Shown: positions 24,920 to 33,964 of the stretch, one piece after another
Position numbering within the stretch: position 1 is the first letter of the stretch
Layout: each line of letters begins with the position of its first letter
Assembly: GCA_963677325.2 (NCBI GenBank)
Contig: CAXXGM010000013.1
Span: 62,001 to 126,000 of the forward strand
Direction of reading: 5' to 3'
DNA from: G963677325 sp963677325
GTDB lineage: Bacteria; Bacteroidota; Bacteroidia; Bacteroidales; Prolixibacteraceae
Length of the DNA stretch: 64,000 nt
Translations under genes and position numbers: made by a program
The notes under the pieces: model-generated
Seen by the model: only the letters and a program-made list of their open reading frames with translations
Databases searched by the model: none
What the model was told of the DNA's origin: nothing

Positions 24920-26239
24920 TTAAACTATTTCCCCGATCAGAGTTGTTTGTGTACAATCATTAATTTTTACTCTCACATAATCCCCAAAACGGACATCCTG
25001 CTTTGGGAAGACTACCATCTTATTTTGTGAACTCCGTCCGAAGTATTCACTCTTTTTCTTTTTAGAAACTCCCTCTACCAGTACTTCAAATTCTTTACCA
25101 ATATCACGTCTGTTGCTTTCCATTGAAAGTTTATTCTGAAGGGCAATAATCTCTTCCAGTCTGCGCGTTTTGATTTCTTCAGGCACATCATCTTCAAAGT
25201 GCTGGTGAGCGTATGTGCCTGGCCTCATGGAGAATTTGAACATAAAGGAAGAATCAAACTGCGCCTGTTCCATAAGAGACAGAGTTTCCAGGTGATCTTC
25301 TTCTGTTTCTGTACTGAAACCGCAGAAAAGATCGGTTGTAATACCGCATTCAGGAATGATTGCCCGGATAGAATTTATTCTTTCGAGATACCAGTTCCGA
25401 TCATATTTCCGGTTCATTTTTTTCAATATCCTTGAACTGCCGGATTGAACCGGTAAATGGATGTGGCGGCAGATATTGGGATGTTTTAACATGGCCTTCA
25501 GCAGATGATCCGAAAGATCTTTAGGATGCGAAGTTGTGAATCTTACCCGCAAAGAAGTGGATATTTCAGCTACCATCTCCAGCAAATCGGGGAATCGCAC
25601 GGGTTTCCGCTCACTCTCCGGATGCCATTTGTATGAATTTACATTTTGCCCCAGAAGCGTTACTTCCCGGTAACCTGATTTCAGCAAATCCCTTACTTCA
25701 TTAATGATATCTTTAGGATCGCGGCTTCGTTCTCTTCCTCGCGTATAGGGTACGATACAATAGGTGCAGAAATTATTGCATCCGCGGGTAATGGAAACAA
25801 AACCGGATATTTTATCTTCACCGATTCTTTTTGGAATAATGGAATCATAGGTTTCATCGATTGTCAGATTGATATTGATCGCTTCCTTGCCGGCTTTAGC
25901 TTTGTCTATAAGAAATGGAAGATCACGATAGGCATCAGGACCTGCGATCAGATCCACCGATTTCTTTTCAAGCAGTTCTTCCCCCAGACGCTCGGCCATG
26001 CAGCCAATCAATCCGACCAATAATCCGGGACGTTTTCTTTTAATGCTTCTAAATAAATCGAGCCTTCCCCAGATTCTCTTTTCGGCATTATCACGAATAG
26101 AACAGGTATTAATAAAAATTGCATCAGCGTCACCATAATGTTCGGTCAGGGTATAACCTCTTTCTCCCATTACAGCAGCTACCACTTCGCTGTCAGCAAC
26201 ATTCATCTGGCATCCGTAAGTTTCTATATATAATTTCAT
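24920..26239 (-). CDS. miaB: tRNA-2-methylthio-N6-dimethylallyladenosine synthase
   Basis: A radical-SAM methylthiotransferase of 439 residues that adds the 2-methylthio group to i6A37 of tRNAs. The N-terminal UPF0004 domain has the auxiliary cluster cysteines Cys10 (TYGCQMN), Cys46 (NTCSIRD) and Cys80 (GCMAERL). The radical-SAM CxxxCxxC is Cys154, Cys158 and Cys161 in GCNNFCTYCIVPYTRGRE. A C-terminal TRAM domain closes the protein. The QMN and GRERSR motifs favour MiaB over MtaB or RimO. It is a single gene on the minus strand, divergent from the SPOR gene, with a GTTTC/GAAAC word array in the gap. Confidence 0.95.
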   Translation of the reverse strand: MKLYIETYGCQMNVADSEVVAAVMGERGYTLTEHYGDADAIFINTCSIRDNAEKRIWGRLDLFRSIKRKRPGLLVGLIGCMAERLGEELLEKKSVDLIAGPDAYRDLPFLIDKAKAGKEAININLTIDETYDSIIPKRIGEDKISGFVSITRGCNNFCTYCIVPYTRGRERSRDPKDIINEVRDLLKSGYREVTLLGQNVNSYKWHPESERKPVRFPDLLEMVAEISTSLRVRFTTSHPKDLSDHLLKAMLKHPNICRHIHLPVQSGSSRILKKMNRKYDRNWYLERINSIRAIIPECGITTDLFCGFSTETEEDHLETLSLMEQAQFDSSFMFKFSMRPGTYAHQHFEDDVPEEIKTRRLEEIIALQNKLSMESNRRDIGKEFEVLVEGVSKKKKSEYFGRSSQNKMVVFPKQDVRFGDYVRVKINDCTQTTLIGEIV

Positions 26240-26329
26240 TTCAATGTCTTCCTTTTACACAATGTTTCAGGTTTGAAAATTTCAAAGCCTCCAAAACAAT
26301 CATTTAATCAGGAGACAAAGTTATTACAA

Positions 26330-26407
26330 AGTTTCAGTGTTGCAATGTTTCAATGTTTCAGGTAGTTGAAACATTGAAACAATTTGAAACTTTGAAACCC
26401 TGAAACA
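26330..26407. repeat. Inverted GTTTC/GAAAC word array
   Basis: GTTTC occurs at 26330, 26346 and 26354. GAAAC follows at 26367, 26375, 26385, 26393 and 26402, with spacings of 8-10 bp. The orientation switches once, near 26362, so the stretch can fold on itself. It lies between miaB and the SPOR gene. Confidence 0.6.
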
Positions 26408-26434
26408 ATAATTATAACAGCTCTTGTTTTTATA

Positions 26435-26442
26435 TATCTTTG
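26435..26442 (+). promoter_or_regulatory. Putative -7 box for the SPOR gene
   Basis: TATCTTTG, a perfect TAnnTTTG match, lies 21 bp before the proposed ATG and overlaps the TTG that would otherwise extend the frame. This supports the ATG as start. Confidence 0.5.
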
Positions 26443-26463
26443 CACTCTGAATTTTACCGGAAT

Positions 26464-26928
26464 ATGAAAGGGATATTTGTTCTGATCTTGGCATTAACAT
26501 TGTTCACCGAAATTTCTGAAGGAAGTATTTTCACATCCGGCCATAAGATTTTCCAAAATAATGACACTTTAAAGATCTGGGATAAACTGGATATAAAAAG
26601 CGAACCCCGGTTAAAAGAGCTCCTTAAACAACATGTAGAACAGAATAAAAAAAATAATGCCACCACCGGTTATCGTCTTCAGATATTCTTTGGTTCAGGT
26701 ACAAAAGCCCATGCTGAAGCAATGAAAGTCAGAACTGAGTTTTTATCTTCAAATCCCGGTGTAAAAGCATACCTTATTTTCAAATCTCCGGATTTCAAAG
26801 TTATGGTAGGAGATTTCAGAACAAAAAGCGAGGCATTGAAAATGCAGAAATCACTGATTAATCAATATCCCAATTCTTTCATCGTGATGGATGAAATAGC
26901 ATTTCCGGATTTAACCGAGACAAAATAA
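26464..26928 (+). CDS. SPOR-domain exported protein
   Basis: A 154-residue protein with a signal peptide of about 20 residues (MKGIFVLILALTLFTEISEG). The C-terminal SPOR-type fold begins near YRLQIFFGSGTKAHA and continues to VMVGDFRTKSEALKMQKSL and the final strand. SPOR domains bind denuded septal peptidoglycan, so a cell-division or envelope role is likely. I use the ATG after the -7 box; an upstream TTG would make an N-terminus lacking a signal peptide. The gene precedes purF, separated by heptamer repeats. Confidence 0.82.
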   Translation: MKGIFVLILALTLFTEISEGSIFTSGHKIFQNNDTLKIWDKLDIKSEPRLKELLKQHVEQNKKNNATTGYRLQIFFGSGTKAHAEAMKVRTEFLSSNPGVKAYLIFKSPDFKVMVGDFRTKSEALKMQKSLINQYPNSFIVMDEIAFPDLTETK

Positions 26929-26940
26929 ATGTTATAAAAG

Positions 26941-27007
26941 GCTTAAGGCTTAAGGCTTAAGGAAGCCACAGCCCCACAGCCTTAAGTCTAAAGTCTAAAG
27001 TCTAAAA
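26941..27007. repeat. Paired heptamer runs before purF
   Basis: GCTTAAG is repeated three times (26941-26961) and TCTAAAG/A three times (26987-27007), with an 18-bp CCACAG-containing spacer and a CTTAAG between them. The second run ends four bases before the purF ATG, so it forms the ribosome-binding region. Confidence 0.85.
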
Positions 27008-27011
27008 TAGA

Positions 27012-28913
27012 ATGAGCGATCAAATAAAGCATGAATGTGGAGTTGCCATGATAAGATTACTCAAACCGCTCGAGTATTATCAGTTAAAATACGGAACATG
27101 GCAATACGGGGTTAATAAGCTTTACCTCCTGATGGAGAAGCAGCATAACCGTGGACAGGACGGAGCAGGGGCTGTCAGTGTAAAAATTGACATGAAACCC
27201 GGCAAAGAATATATCTTCCGTCACCGATCCATTGACCCTAACCCTATTAAAGACATATTCGGCAATATTTACAGTGAATTTAATAAAGCAGCCGAACTTT
27301 ATCCCCAATCCTATCATGACCCTGTGTGGGCAAAAGACAATCTTCCTTTTGCGGGAGAGGTTTACCTGGGACATTTACGTTATGGCACTTACGGCCGAAA
27401 CAGTATTGAATTCACCCACCCGGTCATGCGCCTGAACAACTGGCGTTCGCGGAACCTTGTTCTTGCAGGCAATTTTAATCTTACCAACGTTGATGAGTTA
27501 TTTGATCTTCTTGTTGGACTTGGTCAGCATCCAAAAGGTTATAACGACACGGTAACAATACTTGAAAAAATAGGCCATTTCATTGATGAGGAAAATGAAC
27601 TTCTTTTCCGGCAATATAAAAATGAAGGCCACAGCAATAAGAAAATTTCCCATCTGATCGAAAAAAATATTGACATCAGAAAAATCCTTGAAAGATCCAG
27701 CCGTGATTTTGATGGAGGATATACTATTTCCGGGATTCTGGGACATGGGGATGCTTTTGTCATGCGCGATCCCTGGGGTATCCGGCCAGCATTCTATTAT
27801 GCTGATGATGAAATTGTAGTGGTAGCCTCTGAGCGTCCTGTTATCCAGACTGTGATGAATATCAGCTGGAAGGAGGTCAACGAAATCAAACCCGGGAATG
27901 CTCTCATTATGAAGGTCGACGGAACAGTAAATGAACAATTGATTAGAATTCCGCAGACCAGGAAATCATGTTCCTTTGAAAGAATATATTTCTCCAGAGG
28001 CTCTGACCGTGATATCTATTTGGAAAGGAAGAAATTAGGACATTTACTTGCACCTACGATTCTTAATGTGATAAATAATGACCTAAAAAATACCGTTTTC
28101 TCCTATATCCCAAACACTGCCGAGACTGCTTTTCTCGGAATGATGGAAGGAATCAGGGAAAATCTGCTCAACATTAAGAAAGCAAAAATTCATGCCCTTG
28201 GCCCCAATATGACCGAGGAGCAAATAGCAGAGATTATTTCTGTTCAGCCCAGGATGGAAAAAATCGCCATAAAGGACGTAAAACTCCGCACTTTTATTGC
28301 GGACGACTCCAGCCGGGATGATCTTGTAGGCCATGTGTATGATGTAACTTACGGGATAGTTGTCAATCATAAAGATACTTTGGTCGTAATTGACGATTCC
28401 ATCGTACGAGGCACTACCCTTAAACAAAGCATTATAAAAATTCTGGACCGGTTACATCCGAAGAAGATAATTATAGTCTCCTCGGCTCCCCAGATCAGAT
28501 ATCCGGATTGCTATGGTATTGACATGGCTATCCTAAGTAAATTTACTGCTTTCGAAGCTGCAATAACTCTTCTGAACGAAACCGGGAAGTCCTTTATCAT
28601 TGACGAAGTTTACCGTAAATGCAAAGAACAGCAATACCTTCCAAAAGAAGAGATTATCAATTACGTAAAGGAAATATACCGCCCTTTCACGGATGATGAA
28701 ATTTCGGCAAAGATTGGAGTTTTATTAAAACCGGAGGATTGTACAGCGGAAGTTCAGATCGTGTATCAGACAGTGGAAAATCTTCACCTGGCCTGTCCCA
28801 ATGATTTGGGAGACTGGTATTTTACCGGCGATTATCCTACTCCGGGCGGAAATAAAGTAGTAAATACATCTTTTATCAACTATATTGAAGGAATTAAAGG
28901 CCGGGCGTATTGA
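27012..28913 (+). CDS. purF: Amidophosphoribosyltransferase, long form
   Basis: Glutamine PRPP amidotransferase of 633 residues, first committed step of purine synthesis. Cys9 in KHECGVAM is the likely glutaminase nucleophile, which would need removal of an eight-residue propeptide. The glutaminase domain contains NRGQDGAG and LGHLRYGTYG. The phosphoribosyltransferase domain carries the PRPP-binding VVIDDSIVRGTT. The protein is about 130 residues longer than the E. coli enzyme, as is usual for this Bacteroidota form. The upstream leader is made of heptamer repeats. It converges on sod with a GAGACGC hairpin between. Confidence 0.93.
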   Translation: MSDQIKHECGVAMIRLLKPLEYYQLKYGTWQYGVNKLYLLMEKQHNRGQDGAGAVSVKIDMKPGKEYIFRHRSIDPNPIKDIFGNIYSEFNKAAELYPQSYHDPVWAKDNLPFAGEVYLGHLRYGTYGRNSIEFTHPVMRLNNWRSRNLVLAGNFNLTNVDELFDLLVGLGQHPKGYNDTVTILEKIGHFIDEENELLFRQYKNEGHSNKKISHLIEKNIDIRKILERSSRDFDGGYTISGILGHGDAFVMRDPWGIRPAFYYADDEIVVVASERPVIQTVMNISWKEVNEIKPGNALIMKVDGTVNEQLIRIPQTRKSCSFERIYFSRGSDRDIYLERKKLGHLLAPTILNVINNDLKNTVFSYIPNTAETAFLGMMEGIRENLLNIKKAKIHALGPNMTEEQIAEIISVQPRMEKIAIKDVKLRTFIADDSSRDDLVGHVYDVTYGIVVNHKDTLVVIDDSIVRGTTLKQSIIKILDRLHPKKIIIVSSAPQIRYPDCYGIDMAILSKFTAFEAAITLLNETGKSFIIDEVYRKCKEQQYLPKEEIINYVKEIYRPFTDDEISAKIGVLLKPEDCTAEVQIVYQTVENLHLACPNDLGDWYFTGDYPTPGGNKVVNTSFINYIEGIKGRAY

Positions 28914-29065
28914 TTATTCAATTATTTTAAACATATTATTTCCCTACTTTACTACTCCCTACTTTTCCTATTTTAACCTTTACCCTTTTTCAAAATGCAA
29001 TGCGATCCATTTTTGAATATGCCTGATCATCTTCATACAATAACGCAATTTGAAAATATCAAGAC

Positions 29066-29095
29066 TGTAGAGACGCGATAAATCGCGTCTCTACA
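29066..29095. terminator. GAGACGC-type hairpin between purF and sod
   Basis: TGTAGAGACGCGAT and ATCGCGTCTCTACA form a perfect 14-bp stem with a two-base loop. It lies between two convergent genes, where a two-way terminator is expected, and overlaps the last bases before the sod stop. No T-run follows, so terminator function is inference. The same sequence family occurs at 10129-10152. Confidence 0.55.
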
Positions 29096-29708
29096 TATTA
29101 AAGCGTCTTTCCACCTCGTCCCAGTTGATGACTTGCCAGAAAGCTTCAATGTATTCGGCCCTCCGGTTTTGATATTTTAAATAATAGGCATGTTCCCAGA
29201 CGTCGATGCCCAAAATTGGGATGCCCTGAATCTCGGCCACATCCATCAATGGATTATCCTGATTGGGTGTAGAACTTACCATTAGTGTATTGCCTCGCTT
29301 GACAAGCCAGGCCCAGCCGGATCCGAATCTCCCCATCGCAGCTTTGGTAAAAGCATCCTTGAAATCCTTAACCGATCCAAAGGAGGAGTCGATCGCATCA
29401 AGGAGTTTTCCCTTTGGCTCCAGGCCTTTATTAGGAGTCATGATCTCCCATAAGAGATTGTGATTGTAATATCCTCCACCGTTATTCCTTATGGCAACAT
29501 TATGCTGGGAAATTCTCCTGAGGAAATCTTCAATAGTATTCGCCTCAAAATTTTCACCTTCAATGGCTGCATTCAGATTATTGGCATAGGCAGCATGATG
29601 TTTGGTATAATGTATTTCCATTGTTTTGGTGTCAATAAAAGGCTCCAGAGCGGAATAATCATATTTGAGTTTCGGTAACGTGAAACTCAGCGTTCTTGTA
29701 GTTTCCAT
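29091..29708 (-). CDS. Superoxide dismutase (Fe/Mn type)
   Basis: A 205-residue dismutase. Metal ligands are seen at His33 (EIHYTKHH), His83 (YYNHNLLWE) and the DVWEHAYYLKYQNRR block, which carries the Asp and last His. The C-terminal VINWDEVERRF is typical. Length and motifs fit cytoplasmic FeSOD, MnSOD or cambialistic enzymes; metal choice cannot be read safely. It indicates exposure to oxygen even if the organism ferments. The gene is alone, convergent with purF. Confidence 0.96.
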   Translation of the reverse strand: METTRTLSFTLPKLKYDYSALEPFIDTKTMEIHYTKHHAAYANNLNAAIEGENFEANTIEDFLRRISQHNVAIRNNGGGYYNHNLLWEIMTPNKGLEPKGKLLDAIDSSFGSVKDFKDAFTKAAMGRFGSGWAWLVKRGNTLMVSSTPNQDNPLMDVAEIQGIPILGIDVWEHAYYLKYQNRRAEYIEAFWQVINWDEVERRFNM

Positions 29709-29883
29709 AGTATACTATTTATAAGTCCGTAATACTACTTTGAACGTAAAAAGGGGAAAAAGGTTAATGATTAATGATCAATATCTTAACTAATCGAATT
29801 ACGATTAGAAGTCAAGCGACCCTCGGCCTTAAGCCTAAAGTCTAAAGCCTTTGAGAGCCGGAAAAATAACTCACAATGTAACA

Positions 29884-29943
29884 CAAAGTCAGACACAAAG
29901 ATTTCACCAAGTCTTTGTGTTACTTTGAGAATAACTTTGTGAC
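29884..29943. repeat. Inverted CAAAG/CTTTG word array
   Basis: CAAAG words at 29884 and 29896 are followed by CTTTG words at about 29913, 29923 and 29935. Spacings are 10-12 bp and the orientation switches once. The rest of the 291-bp gap has CTTAAG and TCTAAAG words but no gene. Confidence 0.55.
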
Positions 29944-29999
29944 CTGAAAATATAATTACGAATCAGAGGCAAAGCTTCCTAAAGCCGAAAGCCTTCCCC

Positions 30000-31664
30000 C
30001 TAATAGTCAAAACTACTTCCGCCAAGAAATTCACGCAGTACAGAAGTCGGAGGAATTTCTTCTTCTGGGATGGAATCAAAATAAGAAATAAAAATCAACA
30101 GCCGGACCGCTTCAGCATATTCAGGAACGTTTTCCTTTACCTGTTTCAAAAGCTGATCAACGTATTTTTTCAGAACGGCCAGTTCATAAATCAATGCGGA
30201 GTTGAACATGACGTCGGCATTTTCCTGGTAGGTGAAAATATGTTTTTCCTCTCCCCTCCGTACGCTTGGCCAGCGCTGAATAGTTGTCCGGGCATCATAG
30301 CCCCTGTATTTACTATCGCGGACAATACGCCTGAGCAATCTGTTGTCAGTGGTTGGAATATAAGTATGTTCATCTATGGATATCTGTGTCAGGGCAGAAA
30401 CGAAAATACGAAATGTCTTTTCAGGATCGATAAGGGGCGTCAAGGCAGGATTTAATCCATGAATCCCTTCAATGATGAGAATGTTATCCTTTTGCATCCT
30501 GATTTTCTTCTCTGTTATAATCCTCGTTCCAAGGTGAAAATCAAATCGGGGAAGAAATACTTCTTCTCCCTGCATGAGCTTTATCAGGAATTCGTTAAAA
30601 TAAGGCACATCAATGGCCTCAAGGGATTCGAAATCATATTCACCGTTTTCGTCGACAGGGGTAAACTGCCGATTCTTAAAGAAATCATCAACAGATATTT
30701 GAATGCTGTGTAATCCAACTACTGCTAATTGAATGGCAAGTCTCCTGCTAAAAGTCGTTTTCCCGGAGCTTGAAGGGCCAGCGATGAGAATGATATTTAT
30801 TTTATCTCTCTTTTCCGATATTCTTGCTGTAATATCCACAATTTTCTTCTCATGCAGGGCTTCTGATATTTTTATGATATTACCATACTGTTTTGAACGG
30901 GTAATAGCGTTTAATTGAGCTATATCCTTTACCCCAAGAATTTCTGCCCAGTTTTTGTGTTCCCTGAAGATGCCAAAAAGTTTATCCTGTCCTACAGCAG
31001 GCTCCAGTTCCTTCATATTGACAGGGACAGGAAACCGGAGCAGTAACCCCTCATAATATCTTTCAATTCCGAAATTGGTAATGCATCCCGATGAAACAAG
31101 CATATGTCCATAGAAGAAATTAACATGACCATTAAGGCTGCAGATGGGAGCGTACAAGCGCCCATATTCTCTAAAGAGTTCAGCTTTAGACAACAGATCC
31201 TCCTTTTCATAAAGTCCGACAGCGGTTTCTGAGAAGACGATTTTCCTTTCCACGGGAAGATCTTTATTGATAATGGAATGCATCTCCTCCTTCAATTGCC
31301 AGAGATCATCATCAGTAAAACCTTTTTTCATTCCCTCTATCTCACAATAATAACCTCTGGAAATGGCATGATCGATTTTAAGACTGGCTTCAGGCCAAAG
31401 ATTTCGTATAGCGGAATATAATACGAAAGACAATGTGCGTATGTACATGCGCTGACCGTCACGACAGGAGTAATCAAAAAAACGGATCTGCCTCGGTTTC
31501 ACAATTTCATAATCCAGAGGCTTCACGCGATTGTTCACATAAGCGCCTAAAATAGGATTGACAAGGCCTATGTTCATTTCTTTTGCAATTTCACTGAGTG
31601 TGGTACCAATCGGAAATTCATGTATCTCACCAGTGTTCAGGATATTAATCTCCACGTAACGCAT
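30000..31664 (-). CDS. TGS-domain nucleoside kinase (uridine kinase-like)
   Basis: A 554-residue protein combining a ThrRS-like N-terminus (TGS domain about 1-62 and a second-additional-domain-like region to about 250) with a P-loop kinase related to uridine kinase and phosphoribulokinase. The Walker A GPSSSGKT lies at 296-303. Later motifs include SVDDFF, DFESLEAID and IEGIHGLNPAL. This architecture is annotated as nucleoside kinase across Bacteroidota and Firmicutes. The natural substrate is not proven. The ATG before RYVEINI fits the TGS start. Neighbours give no pathway hint. Confidence 0.87.
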   Translation of the reverse strand: MRYVEINILNTGEIHEFPIGTTLSEIAKEMNIGLVNPILGAYVNNRVKPLDYEIVKPRQIRFFDYSCRDGQRMYIRTLSFVLYSAIRNLWPEASLKIDHAISRGYYCEIEGMKKGFTDDDLWQLKEEMHSIINKDLPVERKIVFSETAVGLYEKEDLLSKAELFREYGRLYAPICSLNGHVNFFYGHMLVSSGCITNFGIERYYEGLLLRFPVPVNMKELEPAVGQDKLFGIFREHKNWAEILGVKDIAQLNAITRSKQYGNIIKISEALHEKKIVDITARISEKRDKINIILIAGPSSSGKTTFSRRLAIQLAVVGLHSIQISVDDFFKNRQFTPVDENGEYDFESLEAIDVPYFNEFLIKLMQGEEVFLPRFDFHLGTRIITEKKIRMQKDNILIIEGIHGLNPALTPLIDPEKTFRIFVSALTQISIDEHTYIPTTDNRLLRRIVRDSKYRGYDARTTIQRWPSVRRGEEKHIFTYQENADVMFNSALIYELAVLKKYVDQLLKQVKENVPEYAEAVRLLIFISYFDSIPEEEIPPTSVLREFLGGSSFDY

Positions 31665-31772
31665 TCTGATAATAATTATTTTTATAAAACCTAAAGATAA
31701 CAGAATCTCCTGAATGTTTAAAAAAAATCCCCCGGATTCGGAGAAAGTAATAGTGATTAAAGAAGAACATTA

Positions 31773-31910
31773 AAAGCGCTGGATGAAATACCGGATGGTT
31801 ATTCCTGATACCGCCTGGAGATGCATTTTAAACGGACGTCCTATCGAAATTTCCAGGAATATTGTCCGGAAGGCGCCCTGAAATATCGCAATAAACTGCA
31901 GGATAAATAA
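31773..31910 (+). pseudogene. Short coding-like remnant with an internal stop
   Basis: Between the nucleoside kinase and dnaB lies a frame reading KALDEIPDGYS, then TGA, then YRLEMHFKRTSYRNFQEYCP and a further 16 residues to TAA. The codon use looks protein-like, there is no start before the stop codon, and an ATG after it would give only 29 residues. A decayed gene end is the simplest reading. I do not recognise the family. Confidence 0.3.
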
Positions 31911-31950
31911 ACTTTTTACCAAAGTTCAGACCAGTGTTCTTATAAAAAGA

Positions 31951-32080
31951 AATGAGTATCCGTTATGTTGCCCGACGTTTATTGACCGTGTCATTAAGTT
32001 GTCATTAATGGTCATTGTGCAGTAAAAAACAATTAATGACGATCAAATGACCATTAATGACAAAATTTGACAAAGAGAAA
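31951..32080 (+). repeat. Palindromic GTCATT element, copy E (downstream of dnaB)
   Basis: It holds a perfect 16-bp inverted pair (32001-32016 and 32046-32061, built on GTCATTAATGG). GTCATT words at 31990, 32001 and 32011 face AATGAC words at 32035, 32046 and 32056. A copy in the opposite orientation lies at 33782-33905, on the other side of dnaB; the two share a 46-bp identical core. This copy has a 10-bp extra unit. Confidence 0.8.
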
Positions 32081-32096
32081 TCACCTGTTAAACCAA

Positions 32097-33656
32097 TCAG
32101 AATGCCGACCCATCCAGCAAATGGTCACCTGAAATTCCAAAACCGGAATTACTGAAATCAGGAAGCGTTGAGCCGTTTTCATCATTCATTTTGGAACGGA
32201 AAATGGCTTCTTTTTTCACATGGCCGTAATCGTCAGATATTCCTGCGAGGGACACTTCTTCTACATCACTGAAACGGGCCAGCTGAGATTTGAATGCCAG
32301 TTGAACATCTCCAACCGATCCGTTACGATGTTTAGCTATAATTAATTCAGCCATTCCAATAAGCGAGTTTCCATCTGCATCCTGAGTAATACCATAATAT
32401 TCAGGCCGGTGGATAAACATAACCATATCTGCATCCTGTTCAATGGCACCTGATTCACGAAGGTCAGAAAGCTGTGGACGACGTCCTTCGCGGGATTCGA
32501 CAGAACGGTTCAACTGGGAAAGGGCGACAATGGGGATCCCCACCTCTTTGGCTATAGCCTTTAAATTTCGGGAGATCATACTGACTTCCTGCTCACGGTT
32601 ACCTTTCAGATCGCTGCCGGCAGTCATCAGCTGCAGGTAGTCTACGACAACAATTCCTATATCATACTGCATCTTCAAACGGCGGCATTTGGCCCTGAAT
32701 TCAAAGATTGAAAGTGCAGGAGTATCATCAATATAAAGAGGAGCCTCTTCAAGGTTTTTGATCCTGCGGTTGAATAATTCCCATTCCCAATCTTCCAGTT
32801 TTCCGCTTTTTATTTTTTCGGAACCAAGCTCTGTTTCAGATGCAATCAAACGGTTGACCAGCTGAACCGAGGACATTTCCAGAGAAAAGATGGCTACGGG
32901 AACTTTCTTTACGACAGCCATGTTCCTGGCCATAGAAAGAACAAAGGCTGTTTTACCCATTGCTGGACGGGCAGCGATGATAATCAAATCGGTATCCTGC
33001 CAGCCTGAAGTAATTTTATCAAGCTTTGAGAATCCGGAAGAAATCCCACTCAATCCGTCCGGTTTCTTTGAATTGGCTTCAATCCTTTCAATGGCCTCAC
33101 GAAGAAGAGGCTTGATCGGCTGTGATTCCTTGGAAATATTTCCTTCGGTCACCTTAAAAAGAGAGGATTCCGCGTAATCGATCAGGTCATCCAGTTCCAT
33201 CGAATCATCATAGGATTTGACCTGAATCTCCGAGGAGATCCGGATCAATTCGCGCTGGATGTATTTCTGCGCAATGATCCTTGCGTGAAATTCAATATGG
33301 GCCGCCGAGGCCACCCGGCCCGTCAATTGGGTAATGTAAACCGGACCACCGACTTCATCCAATTCCTGGCGGTTCTTCAATTCCTGGGTGACCATCAACA
33401 GGTCAACAGGCTTTTCGTTGGCAACCAGATCCTGGATAACTTTGAATATCTTCTGATGTGCTTCTTTATAAAAGCTTTCCTGCCTGAGAATATCAGCCAC
33501 CAATATATAGGTGCTTTTCTCAAGCATTAAAGCCCCAAGAACGGCCTCTTCCACTTCAACAGCCTGAGGCGGAATCTTTCCATATTGAGCATTTAATTCC
33601 TCAAGCGTAAGCTTTGCCTGATTTCCTTTACGGTAATTGTTAGTCTGGCCGGCCAT
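32097..33656 (-). CDS. dnaB: Replicative DNA helicase DnaB
   Basis: Hexameric replicative helicase of 519 residues. The N-terminal DnaB domain begins PPQAVEVEEAVLGAL. The RecA-like core carries Walker A ARPAMGKT at about 229-236, Walker B VVVDYLQLM, and the arginine-rich KHRNGSVGDV segment near the end. I start at MAGQTNNYRKG; an ATG 12 codons upstream gives a hydrophobic, non-conserved extension. No intein is present, the length being ordinary. The gene is bracketed by two inverted copies of a palindromic element. Confidence 0.96.
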   Translation of the reverse strand: MAGQTNNYRKGNQAKLTLEELNAQYGKIPPQAVEVEEAVLGALMLEKSTYILVADILRQESFYKEAHQKIFKVIQDLVANEKPVDLLMVTQELKNRQELDEVGGPVYITQLTGRVASAAHIEFHARIIAQKYIQRELIRISSEIQVKSYDDSMELDDLIDYAESSLFKVTEGNISKESQPIKPLLREAIERIEANSKKPDGLSGISSGFSKLDKITSGWQDTDLIIIAARPAMGKTAFVLSMARNMAVVKKVPVAIFSLEMSSVQLVNRLIASETELGSEKIKSGKLEDWEWELFNRRIKNLEEAPLYIDDTPALSIFEFRAKCRRLKMQYDIGIVVVDYLQLMTAGSDLKGNREQEVSMISRNLKAIAKEVGIPIVALSQLNRSVESREGRRPQLSDLRESGAIEQDADMVMFIHRPEYYGITQDADGNSLIGMAELIIAKHRNGSVGDVQLAFKSQLARFSDVEEVSLAGISDDYGHVKKEAIFRSKMNDENGSTLPDFSNSGFGISGDHLLDGSAF

Positions 33657-33781
33657 ATATCTAATAAATAAAAAAGAAATTCTCCTGATCAAAAGTAATA
33701 ATCAGAATCAGTATCAGAAAGTTTTATCTAAAATTTAGAGGAATAAATTTAAATGAATATCCGTTAACTTACCTGATTGAG

Positions 33782-33905
33782 ATTTATCGCTGTCAAATGT
33801 GGTCATTTATGGTCATTTGATCGTTTTTTACTGCACAATGACCATTAATGACAACTTAATGACACGGTTTATAAACACGTTAGGCGACATACCGGATGCT
33901 CATTT
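33782..33905 (-). repeat. Palindromic GTCATT element, copy F (upstream of dnaB)
   Basis: The reverse complement aligns with 31951-32080 nearly end to end, lacking one 10-bp unit. GTC words at 33792, 33802 and 33812 face GAC words at 33840, 33850 and 33861. It sits upstream of dnaB, so the helicase gene lies inside an inverted pair. Confidence 0.8.
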
Positions 33906-33964
33906 AAAAGGCAATTTCAAATCCGGACTGATACTTAAGCCTTAAGCCTTCAGTCTTTTGCTTT

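Noticed and set aside
32097..33656. An intein or insertion inside dnaB
   Set aside because: The protein has ordinary length with continuous helicase motifs.
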